A DNA stretch of 64,000 nt from Lota lota (Eukaryota; Chordata; Actinopteri; Gadiformes; Lotidae). Of this stretch, positions 47,844-60,858 are shown one piece after another. The stretch is taken from NCBI GenBank assembly GCA_026745465.1, contig JACYXH010000233.1, positions 186,001 through 250,000 of the forward strand. Direction: 5' to 3'. Made by a program: the position numbers and the translations under genes. The notes beneath the pieces are model-generated. The model was given only the letters and a program-made list of their open reading frames with translations. It was not told the origin of the DNA and did not search any database. Positions within the stretch are counted from its first letter, which is position 1, and every line of letters begins with the position of its first letter.

Positions 47844-50800
47844 CTGCTTACTGGGGCACCTGTTCTTCCTGTCACCCCTGGCAGTCCTGGTACTCCGGCG
47901 GTCCCCTGGAAGAGATGATGATCATTTTATATTATTATTAGTTTCATTATGTAAACATAATTATGAATTATGTTTTCATGGAATACCATCAGCATGTGTT
48001 GCTGTTTTGTAATCACGCAAACGCTATCAATGAATTAAGGTCCCCAATAATGATGCCCAACACGGCTGGGTAAGGCTATTTGTAAGGCAATCTCAGAGAA
48101 ACATCTAGTGCACATGAGGATGATGATGATGAAGACAATAATGGTGTCCATAACCACCATCATTGGGCAGCCTTTTAGCCGACGTCGCGCCTGTATATGA
48201 GTGGGCACAGCCAGTTCCTCTGCTCCAGTTTTTTCTTTGGCAAGCTGCAAAGAATCACCTCGAGGCCCTAATGCAAATCCACACCTACCAGGAGTGCAGA
48301 GTGCTCTCTTTCCCCTTGAACTATGTCCTCAGGTCCCAGGTCAAAGGGCACGAGCACGAACTCGGAAGCACAATCCCGAGTTGAGAGATGATTGGCTGCG
48401 ACGACGGATTGCTCCAACGGTCAGTGGGCCACCGTGGCCAAAAAACCAGCTCCCCGTTATCAAAGCCAGGGCCGCTCTGACTGCAGATGACCTCCTAGAA
48501 TGCCTTTCAGCATCGCTGGCCAGCCTCCAGCCGCATTATGTGTCCTGGCAATGGAAGAAGCCTGGCCAGATGTGGCGATCAATGCGGCTGCTCTCCCGGC
48601 AAGGGACTGAGCGGAGCGGGTAAATACCCCTGGGTTCCTGTCTCTGCCTGGCTAAACAGCAGCAGTTCCGACAATTCAAAGGGTGGGTGGACACAGTTGA
48701 TAAGCCAGGAATCAACTGCCCTCAGTCACCCCCCCCCCCCCCCCCCCCCCCCCCCCCACCCCCCACCCCCACCCCCACCCCCCACCTAGTCCCGTGAATC
48801 AACAGCATGGGGGACGGCTGAGACAATGTGTCATATAGCCACGCTACACACACGCCGCGGTGAGTGACTTCTCCCTGGCGCAACGGAGCTCGTCCCCCCT
48901 CCCATACGTCATGTTGTAAAATTATATGACATCCGTGCCGTGAATTACACGCTCCGGTGGTTCCGACCCAGAGGGGAACCGAAGCCCCACCATCCCCACC
49001 CCTGCAGTCGGCCCGTTTAGTGGAACTGACGTGAGTCACATACAACTTTTTCATTTTTTTAACGCCACGATCACAGGACCGCCGCCACATCCGCCCGGGC
49101 CGTTCCACGCCTTGAGTTTAAGTAGGAAGCGCTCTCGATCTGCAGACCATGTATGGAGCAGTACTTTAAAGGCATATTTGCATGATTATAATGGATCTTG
49201 TGAGGGTTGTGAGCCACAGGGTTGGGAAACTTAGTAAAGGACTCCAGTATTTGTTTTCTCTGTTGCAATACCGCAATCTCCTCTATATTGCTCAAAGAAG
49301 TGCTCAATATGCATGGCTGGCTAAAAAAGCTAACAAAAGCGAGGGCTGTTTTTGTCACACCCATGAGGAAATATATTACATGCGGGATGTGAACAGTTGG
49401 TGCTTGTCTGGAACTCACAACTACCCCATCTCTGTCGCCGCTTCAAACCCACAAAAGACAATAATGTTTAAGGAGGATCTGATGGATTCTGGCCATTTCA
49501 CTGTCATCTGAATAACCGCTGAGATAGCAGGCCGTCTGTTTCCCCGTACCGTTTACTTTGGAAAGCCAAGACGCGTGAAACGGGAAATTAGCTTCTTGAA
49601 TCTCATGTTGGTCACCAACGTTTGTTGGGGAAATAATTGGAAGTCGTACTTATACAAACATTTAGGAACATACGACAAGGACAATGAGATAGGACATGGA
49701 GAGCCTAACTTGTAAAGAGCCTAACATTAAAGCCATCCTTTAATGTGATGGATTTGAAAGTGAAACGGAATATGATGGCGAGCCGAACACAGAAGGGGTT
49801 GTGATTCGATAATTCAGGATTTGATGGTTGATAGTTGGATTACGAATGGGCTTCGGCTTAGTTTTAAATTGGATCAGGTCCCACTTCAGTTACTATTGGT
49901 TAGGATGCCTCTTAGGACTTCAAAATAAAAATAAATTTTTTTGGGGGGTTTGCGAAGGAACCAAAAGAGGAGGTTATGGTTATCCTATTTTTATGTAGAA
50001 CAAACGTGATTGTTCAGACATGGTTTGTGGAACAGTGCATCATTTGAGTATGAAAAAGGCTTTATAAATGTTGTTTTTCAGAAGAATATGATAGAATGTA
50101 TGAAAAGACGTTAAATACAGAAAGTCTAAAGAGCCCTCTTAGTAGGAGACATTTGGTTCACTGAGACAATGCTTTCTCTACCTATCTGTCTTTTGCACTC
50201 ATTTAGGCTCAATAGGTAGTGGAATATTTGTGTATTCTGAGAGTCAAAGGATATTTTCTTTAAAACTCAAGAACTGCAGAAAATAATGATTTGTCCATGT
50301 TCCATTCTCTGTGTGAATGAACATTTCTGGTCCATTTTCAAACTGTGGCTTTAAGTTCAAACTTTACCTCTCCTACCAAGAGTCCACATGTGATTATGTG
50401 GCTAAAATGCCTCTAATTGTATAAATCAATTGAATAAACCTTACCTTCCATTATATTTTAGTGAATTCTACTGAAGTTATAGTGATGTGAAGCTAGTAGA
50501 AGGAAGTAATTTGAAGTATTTCTAATGCTGTCTTGAGAAATAATATAAAAGGCAAATAATGAAACCTCACATCAATCAAAGTGTCTGGAGGCTCTGATAG
50601 CATCTGCTAGCAATAGTTTAGCACAAGCAATAAAACATTGCGCTCAATGATGCTGTGTATCTATTACTATTTTTGAGTTTATTTATTGGTGGGTATTGTT
50701 TTGTTTCTACATACGGCATCTTTTTCGGAAATTAATAACTAATTCATTATTTAGCTTTGAAATCCTTGTTTTCTGTAGTCTAAAGTTTTCTGAAGACCTT

Positions 50801-53800
50801 TCATGACCAAATACTTGATTTTTGATTAATGTTGATCAATGTGACTTTTAATTAGCTTTAACAACCGATGTTAGTTGTTGAAAGAATTTAGTTTTTTTTT
50901 ATTGGTATCCCTACGCACCCAGCAGGCTACAGTTTGGAAATATTCTCTTTAACAATCACGCAAGACAAGTTTATATTTTGAATAACCATACAATATGCTA
51001 AACCCACCACTAAATGTCTCATGGTAAAATGGACCATCGTTGTGTTTTTGTTGTCAATAACAGTCTTGGTTCGTTCGACTCACCTCGTCGCCTTTATCCC
51101 CTGTGGGGCCAGGAAAGCCCCTCTCTCCTTTGACCCCCTGTAGCACAGCGCAACCATCACAGGAAAGAAACAAGAACAACAAAAAACACAGCATGTCAAT
51201 AATTCCACCATGTCTCTAATGGTTTCAAAGTGTTGGGTTGGTTCCAACAAACTCCACAATCCCTGTTCACATCTTAAGAGTAAATGACTTGCAATTCCCA
51301 TGGCCCATTTCACTGTGGTACAATGTGTTGCCATAGCAACACACTTCCGCAGCCCGAACGTGCAGTAAGATCCTGCGGAGGAACTATTCGCCCGGTGGTT
51401 TCAAGGACACATTTCCACGAGGAATTGGTGAAAACATGCAGTGGATTGGGAGCACCGCTGCACACAAAAACAGACACTGTAATCGTTTGTTCAAATGGCC
51501 ACCTACTTTTGGTCCCTCCTTTCCTGGGTTCCCCATGGCACCCCTCACTCCTTGATCACCCTGATTTGGACAGGGATACATGTGGAACACACACACACGC
51601 ACACACAAACACACACATCATTGAGTTTCCAGTGATGGCGTAGGTGTTATTTCTGCTGACAGTGATGGCACATTCGGCGACTGAGTGCTTGCCTTTTCGC
51701 CCTCCACACCCTGCACTCCAGCTGCTCCTAGGGAGCCCTTCTCGCCCTTCTGCCCGGGCAGGCCTGGGACTCTGGTCTGGCACACACTGCAGGCGTTCTA
51801 CCAGAGACAGGCACAGACAGAAAGGAAAATGAAAGCGGTGACACACATACAATTTCCTCAGATGCTAGGGAGTTTGCTGCACTGCGTTTGCGCCCTTTAG
51901 CATCCCCTGCACTCCTGTGAAGACTCTGGGAGGCACCCTGTTTTGACTAACTGTCTGCAGGGCTGAAATATGGATACGTCTAACTGAGAATAACACCTTT
52001 CATCGAGAGGGGAGCGAGTGAACTTTGTCAAACTCTAGCAAATGTGACATTTAGGTGAAGAAATCACAACATCGTCCATCTGTTCCAGACAGTGCTTTGA
52101 TTTACTGGTCGATACAACGTTTTAATATTTATCACCATATACTATTCCTTTTATATCCTGTGTAACAACAAAAAATGTTGCTAAAAACAACAAAAGGTTT
52201 TAATGGTAGTAAGGTCAAAGTGGACACATTAAGTGCTGTCAACTGACAAAATCAAGCGAAACTGTGATTCAATCATAGTATTTTACGCAGAAATCCCAGG
52301 ACCAGTGGTGCCTGTGGCTTTTAACAATCCAGAGGATTCGTAAAAGGCCCAAGAATGAATAAGGGGAATAACTTTTGTGTAACATGCGGTCATTCAGCAA
52401 AGAGGTATAAAGCCAATTTGTGGTTATTAATAAAGAAACACAAAGAAAGGTGTAGGATGGTTGCCATTCACCTTGTCATTCTGACTTTCATCAAACCAAA
52501 TGGTTGCTTAAATGAATTGTACAGAAATATAGTTCCGCAAATGCAATTTAACGAGACCTTCACATTTTCCTAGTTTTAATTATGAAAATGTATTTTTAAT
52601 AGGTAATCAAATCTTCAAGGTTAAATTGTCAAACCTTGTTTTGAACCTTTATTTCCTATCTGTTAACACCAAGATAAGATAGTTTTTTTTAAGTTGAATG
52701 AAACATAATTATGGATTGGATTTCAAATTCCACTTAATTCTCCTAACTAGATAACTCAATTAGAATATTGAAAAGGGGGAATGAATGTCACTTCAACCAA
52801 TTCGTCGACAATAATGATGATTGTGGACAAAACTAACATTCATTTGGGGGCGTTCATAATTTAGGCATGTCCTTCAGTAAGAGCAGAAGAACACATCTTT
52901 CACTGGGAGGTGGACCTTTGATTAAATACGTTTTGTTATTTATTATCATGGTTCTATTCAGCCAATTCAACATGAGTTTAAGACACATTTAGGAAACAAA
53001 GGTTTTAGCCTTAAATCCCTAAGTGTCCTATTAAATGGAATAAAAAAAATTGACACACTGATTTAAAACACCTTATTTTCGGAGGCTAGTATGTTAATTA
53101 GAATATTAGTCAATATTAATATTGATATAAATGTAAGTGCTGTCAAAATGATGGTGATAATTTTCACGCTAATTTGAAATATTTAACACTTAATAAAAAA
53201 AAGTACATAATAAACACAACTGTGTTTTGTTTACTCCCTGTGACAGCTGACCTATGTGTGCCACCAAACTGTTAGCCATTAGCGATCCTGGCTAAAGAAT
53301 ATACCTTTTTTTGTGGCTATCACTTGATTTAATTATGATCAACCTGATGAATATTTACATCAACCTTATTATGAATAGACAATCTGTGGTGTTATGATGA
53401 ATCATTTAAACCAGTCTTTGAAATGACTGGGGCTGCTTTAGAAATCTTTGTTTTTGCGATCTCAATAACCTGATGCATTCACAGGGAAGGAAAAAAACAA
53501 TGAGTGATGTAGGAACATTTTGAACAAAATGACTACTAATGATAGTGAGCCCATTATACCAATTGGATTTAGAACAGAGCATGGAAGGTTAGGTATTGTT
53601 ATCCATCATATTGTTAAGAGGCTAGGCATGCATACTAACACATACTGTATACTTTGATTGTATATGCTTACTAACAAACAACAAACAAACAGAATAAATC
53701 TGACAGCTGGCATTCATTCCAACCACACTCAAAATATTATTTTACTATTTTTTGGAATGTCTTAAGCACAATGCGAAAATTATGTTCTTATATTTAACAT

Positions 53801-56800
53801 TTGACAGTTGTTTATGTGTGATGGGCCATCTAGACAGCCTTTCACAGACTTGTGTCTGCAGGGGTCTGACTGGATGTCTTCAGATTGCGTACAATCTTTT
53901 CATAAAAAAATTATACTTTGAAGTTCACATTGCATTGATGTGCGATGGTTTTCATCCCTGCCCTACCCCCCTCCCCCCACACACACACACGCACACACCC
54001 CACACACACAATTTCATCAATCTACGATCAAGTCAGTTATGAATGCTAAGAATTCATTCGCAAATGTGCAATTACCGCAATTATGTTGTACAATATGACT
54101 GATGCTCCCTCTTGTCAGAAGTAGGCCTCTTGTGAAGGGGCTATTTTACTGGCTTTTACATATAAATACAAATAGAAAACAGTTCTCCAGAACCCCTGAT
54201 GGAGGCACTCAAGGGCTTTTGGTTCAGCGCTGCACTAACGTTATCCTTGAGATCACTTTTGTAGAGCTACTTAGCAAGAAAAAAACAGATTGATTCATTA
54301 GTCTTGTTCTGAAACCTAACACCTCTCTGTAGGCTGTTGTTTCTTCAGCACTACTATTTGAATTAATATGTGGACAATATTACCTTTAGCAGGGCTCCCA
54401 TATCTCCGACAATTGGTAAGGCAGTCTGTCAGAAGAAGAAAGTGCTCACAATAAAAAAACTATAAATACATGTGCGTCTAATAAACACATGACAAGTTAA
54501 CCTTTGTCTTTAACAATGTCTTTAACATGTATCACAATATGCTGAACCTCAAGATCATGACATGTACTAAATACTTTATAATGAACATCTATTCAGAGTA
54601 AGACATGCTAATTATTACAGACAGGTGCTAAAACGTCAGGATTCTAGCATTTTAATGTCATTATCACCACAAACTCGCATGAACAATATGTACAATGACC
54701 AGAAATAGAAAAATAAGTTCCCACATTTTGCATTTAGAAAAGTTTAAATGAGTTATGAACAAGTTCCCCAGCGCTTCGCTGTTGCACTAGCAAACCGAGC
54801 ACACAAAAGGGGATGAAAATTAACATTCACCAGGTTTTCATGCAATGCCACATTCTGACTCCGACTACAGTCAGCTTGCATGTTCAAAAGGACACAGCGT
54901 TACTGATTGTGTGTGTGCGTTTTGTACTTGTGCATTCAATTGATTCGCATTAGTGTTCCAGACACATGCTTATTATAGACTGCACTGTTGCAAGTGTGTC
55001 CTAAATAGAATAAAACCAGTTTTTCTCTAAAAACGGTGATTGCTCTTAAGTATTCCTGCCTTGCGCTAGCTGCTTCGCTCTGCAGGTTGACGTGCGATTT
55101 AAAGTTACCTGCGCACGGTGGTTGAACATTTTTACATTTAAAACCCGACAAAAAGCCCATCCTGGCACGCGGTGATAAGCTTGTACGAACAGGGGCCTAC
55201 TTACCGGGACACCAGGGGGTCCTGGCGAACCTGGGGTCCCTGCTCTCCCAGGGGGGCCCTTCAAAAGGAAGAACCAGATGACACATACAGTTAAGGAGGC
55301 CCTGGGCTCTGACAACCCCGGCAGACGAGCCACGCTGTGACACTGTCTGTTCTCCTGGGCCGTCCGGCCGCTGTCATGCGCTCTCCTTCTCCTAACGTGC
55401 CCCAGCAGCGCCCCCCCCCCCCCCCCCCCCCAGTCACCTCACACCCACACTGGCACCTGTCCTTTCAGCCGTACATGTGCCGACAAGTACGGGTGCAGAG
55501 GCACTCTGTCACTCTGATGAAGAGTGAGGAAGTGAGGGAGGGAGGGAGGGAGGGAGGGAGGGAGGGAGGGAGGGAGGGAGGGAGGGAGGGAGGGAGGGAG
55601 GGAGGGAGGGAGGGAGGGAGGGAGGGAGGGAGGGGTGGAAACGCAGCTCAGATTGCTCACCTCTCTTCCTGGAGAACCACTGGCTCCCGGTAAACCTGGG
55701 ATTCCTCGAGGGCCCTGAAATACAATCCCAGTCATGATTAACATACTCGCGTTGATTCCATTGATTTGCTCTCTACAATACTCAATGAAACTCCATGGAC
55801 GACCCCCCCCCAGCTCACGGTGAACATGAGAAGACAAAGGTGGCGCTAGCTCATTAACCTCCATTCTAGGTTGATAAAGAAATCCTGTATCTGTTTTTCA
55901 AGTGTCATGGATCCGACATATAATTAATTGCACCATCGCAGGTTTTTCTTTTTTTCTTTTTTGCTCACATACCTCAATTCCCGGATTTCCTGGAGGTCCC
56001 ATGGGCCCCTGAGAAAACATCACCAATTCTGTTAACACCATCAACCACCCCAAGCTCCGAGGAGCCAATAAAAAAATTGCGTTAGACACCTCTTGCTCTA
56101 TTGATTCCCTGATTCCGACAAGGGCCTGAATTTCACAAACCAAAGACAACTCAACCACGCTTCTATCTCGAGACTGGAAAAGCCGCAGGACTGACGATTT
56201 AGTCAGCAAAGCGCACACTTGTGCTAGTTCCTTTAATCATCAAACAGTTATAGTCTGTAATAGTACCATGTACTATTACAGCACCATGTACTATTACAGA
56301 CTATACTGTTTCCTCAGGTATCCCTGGATTGTTCGTAAAGACCAAAGCACACAGAGCGTGAATGTCAGGTTCATATTTGTAGCGTGAGCCTAAACAATTT
56401 ATAGAATCATATTGTTTTGACGGCGCACAGCACACAGAACGCAATTCTTTCCAAGTGTACTCTGGACGCGGAAATTCGAAAGCCTTATTTTGCATCGGTT
56501 CCCGACACGGCCTTGTGCTTCGGCTTAAGACAGAACTAGTAGAACGAAGATACCATTAGGATGTGTGAGCCGAACTGATGCTGTACTCACAGAGGGGCCG
56601 ATGATGCTCTCTCCAGGGTCGCCCTTATCACCGTGGTCTCCAGGCAGGCCTGGGACCCCTCTCTCCCCCTGTCAGGGAACACACCACACGTCACAAAACT
56701 TGGATGGGGCGGGGGTGTAATGAGCGCAGTGGAGCCATGCTGAGCAGAACCCGAGGCGAGAGCTAGATTACCGCATTATCATTAAGTATTAAAACAGAGC

Positions 56801-58766
56801 CGGAATACACCTTCTCCTTTTGGGTTTTTAATAGCTTCCAGACAACTTATCGACGCACATTCTAGGTCAGTGCATGCACGAGATTCGCTCTCACTTTTCT
56901 TTTGTTCGGCTGCGGATGTCGTATTGGATGGGCTTTATACTTGCGGAACAACAAGGCTTTTATTAAGTTATTTTGTGTGGCTTATTTGTATTTTTAATGA
57001 AAACCTAAAAAAGAATTGGTTCATTTCAGACAGTTAAGACTTGTTGTTGTGAGCCAGGCCACTTAGAAAATACATAGTTGACATCCTTATGAAGAAGAAT
57101 CCTACCTTAGGACCGCGAGAGCCTCTGGATGAAGATGCCCCATCACCCTGCAGAAAAGGAGTAAAAAAATGATTTTACCATTTAATATGAGACACTATTA
57201 AGATAGATAGAGAGATATTGAATTGAAATTGGATGGATGGATGGATGGATGGATAGATGGATAGATGGATAGATGGATAGATAGATAGATAGATGGAGAT
57301 TAAGCGACTTTACACTTGAGACGTCATTAAGATGTCATTAGGTAGCTGGTATGGGGCAGGTTGGGCTTAGGGCATTGGGGTTTGGAACTTTTCGGCCAAA
57401 AGTCCAACAGATATCAATGAGAACACATTCTCAGCTTATCAGTGATTCACTATAACACTAAAACACTTTCTAGAATGTGAATGTAGAGCATTAAACAAAG
57501 CAACAACTATAGTCCAACACACAGCTCATCCAACCAAAGCACTGCTCTGTATCACCCCTGGTTCGATTGGCTTCTTGACACTTTGAGAGGTTCTCCGTTG
57601 AGAGCAAAACAATAACGCCACGCTACACAGAAAGGCGTGGAAAGGATTAAAGATACTGTAAGCAGTATTTACTATACACTTCAGATAGGACATTGATTTC
57701 CCTGGTCAGCATGTATTAGTGTTACACCTCCTAGATTGCACAATGTAAATGAGCTGCTTGGAAGTTCAAGATTCAAACCAACACAGCACTTTAGGAGTTT
57801 TTACTGAAAAATTGGCAAAAAGTTGCTGGAACAACGGGAGTTGTGATGTAATAGCTAGCTACGTTCAGGGATCCTAGAGAGGGAGTTAACACAAGATTAT
57901 AAATGTGTTTTTTCCTTGTGGTAATTACCGATGCCAATGTCTAGAGCGATTGAGGCACGTATCAGTACTTGTTTGCCAAATGAAAAACCCAACACTAAAC
58001 AACAGAGTGAAGCGAGATGAAGAGAGAAAGTGACAGTGTTTATTTCAAGGTGTATCGATGATGCAGAGCCGGCAGTCATTAAACACACCCTGAGACAGAG
58101 AGAAACGGGCTCCTCTGTTTAGAGTCGTGACTTCCTCTCGTCTCTTCTCTCACTTGTACATATGAGAGACATCAGGGAGTGCGGGAAATCTCCTATCTAT
58201 TCCCTCCCACTTTGATCCGGCTCTCCTCTGATGCACCCGTACACAGAAAAAGTAGAGTTTTGCCAGGAACTCTCTTTTTAGATTTATGGGTGGAATTCCA
58301 TTCTACAGCTCACGCTTTTCTGTCTGTCAACCTCCTGTCAGCCAGCAAACCTTAGCCTGTTTCCAACAGCCCACTGAATATGGACTCTTGTTTCCCTCTC
58401 TCACTCTCTTTGTCTCTCTTGCTCTTTTACTCTCTCTCTCTCTCTCTCTCTTGCTCTCTTTCTGTCTCTCTCGCACTCTCATCTTTCTCGTTCTCTTTCT
58501 CTCGTACTCTGTCTCTCTCGCTCCCTCATTCTCATTGTGTCTTTTATTCTCTCTCACACACAAAGACACACACAAATACACACAAGTGAGCACAAAACCG
58601 TTCCGCTCCCGTCTGTCTGTACCCAGCTCTCATGTTCCCGGCGCTATAGAGAACATTAAGGGTTTTAGCTTAAATACTTCTGCCTGAGTGCAATCTTTTC
58701 CCCCTGGGCCAACACGTTATCTTCCACTTGGTGACTGAGTCAGCGGTCATGGCTAGTGTTTATTTT

Positions 58767-58820
<54 letters not shown>

Positions 58821-59008
58821 AAAGTCCTCCTAAAGAGTTGTGGATATTGAGCTGACAAAGTGGTGTCAATCAACCCAGCGGCCTTGGCTGCAGTGCTCGC
58901 CGTGTGTTTGGCAACGACGTAATGAACACTTCTTCATGAAAAGCCATGTTCATGGAAACACAAAGAGAGCGAGAGAGAGAGAGAGAAAGTAAGAGAGAGA
59001 GAGAGAAA

Positions 59009-59064
<56 letters not shown>

Positions 59065-59466
59065 ACACCCCAAGCTTAACATGGGGAGTGAATAGACCAT
59101 TACTCAGGCTTAGGTCATCCTATTGGTGGATTACTCAGTGCATCACATCTACATAATGCCTTGGCAGCGTTAGGCAGCTGAAGGAGCTGCTCTTGTTCCA
59201 CATTCCTGCGTCTCCTCCAGCTGTTTCTACACAAGCTCCTGTCTGTGCCTTGTGTGTATATGTGTGTGTGTCTGTGTGTGTATGCATGTTTTCTTCTGTG
59301 TGTGTGTGTGTCTATGTGTGTGTGCCTATGTGTGCGTGTGTGTGCCTGTGTGTGTGTGTGCCTATGTATGTGTGTGTGTGCGCACTTGTGCGTGTGTATG
59401 CCTATGTATGTGCGTGTGTGTGTGTGTACGTTTGTGTGTGTGTGTGTGTCTATGTGTGTGTGTGCC

Positions 59467-59528
<62 letters not shown>

Positions 59529-60781
59529 TGCCCGCCAGCGGGCAATAGGTGTCTCTAGTTTAGTGCTAGCCATCTTCCCCTCACGATCCATTTTCTGGAG
59601 CTCAGGAAACAGTGTTAACTGCTGCTCCTGGGGGCCACCACAAAACAAGGTGTGTGGCGGGTGTGTTTGTGTGTGCGTGGGGGGAGGGGGTACATAGGGG
59701 ATAATTGTTCTAAACTCTGTAGCCGTTACTCACCAGGTATCCCGTGCTGGGCTCTCCGGGCTCACCCTTCGGTCCAGGCAGTCCCTGGGGGCCCATCGCT
59801 CCTCCGGTGTCCCCCTACACAGGAGGCAGCCAAACACACAGACAGATGAGCCTCTGTGACCCAGGCGACACCGCCCTTCTTCATGCACAGATGGCATGGC
59901 AGATTGGTCATGCCACCGAAGCTAATCGAGTGCGCGCACGTGTGTGTAGATGTGTGTGTGCGTGCATGTGTGTTTGTGTGTGCGGGTAAACAGGACGCTA
60001 AGGAGGCGAGGAAAAGGTGAGAAGGCAAGGAGGACATCAGGGGCAGGTGTCTTCCTGCCCCGGAATCATTTCACACGTACACAAGTGCAAACGGTTACGT
60101 TGTTTTCATAGCTTCATTGTTTTGGACAGAATCTAGTCACAAACAGTCTTGCTAATTCATTATGAGGGGCTGAACCTCTCTGTGGATATTGAAACACAGG
60201 CCTCAAGGCAATGCCTGGGCCTGTCTCTATGCTGTCTCTCTCCATTCTTATCAAATCCAAAAAGAGCTCTATTGAAAAATAATAATATAAAAAAATGAAA
60301 TAAAAAGGGATTTTTATAATAATGTAAGAAGTAAAGTAGGATACAAAATACCATGGTAAAAAAGTACCAATAAAAAGTGAAATGTAAAATACCAAATGTA
60401 CCAAACCAATTTATGCTAGCACATTAATAACTATTTTCATGATTACATCCAAAACGTTGACAATCATCCATTGTAAAAGGGCTAATCTGTATCTGTATCT
60501 GTATCTGTAATGCTGTCAACGTCTGGTCCACTGTGGTGAATCTGTATGGCTGACTGATTCCCATGTACCACCACTACCAACATCGCCACCGCCACCACCA
60601 ACCAACACACGCCGGCCAGGTGGAGAGGCGACCTGGTGTATAAAGAATGAGGATGATAAGGCGGATGGGCGGATGGGAGGAGCACTCTGAGCTCCACGTC
60701 GCTCCCTTGATGGGGTGCAGCCGAATGACTCCAGTGGGTGGAGAAACATCACCAAGCACCACGCACACACAGACACACGGA

Positions 60782-60858
<77 letters not shown>

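Noticed and set aside
48201..49511. Several 100-140-codon frames between 48.2 and 49.5 kb
   Set aside because: No homology recognised, no start context or splice support, mutually overlapping on both strands, inside a COL19A1 intron.
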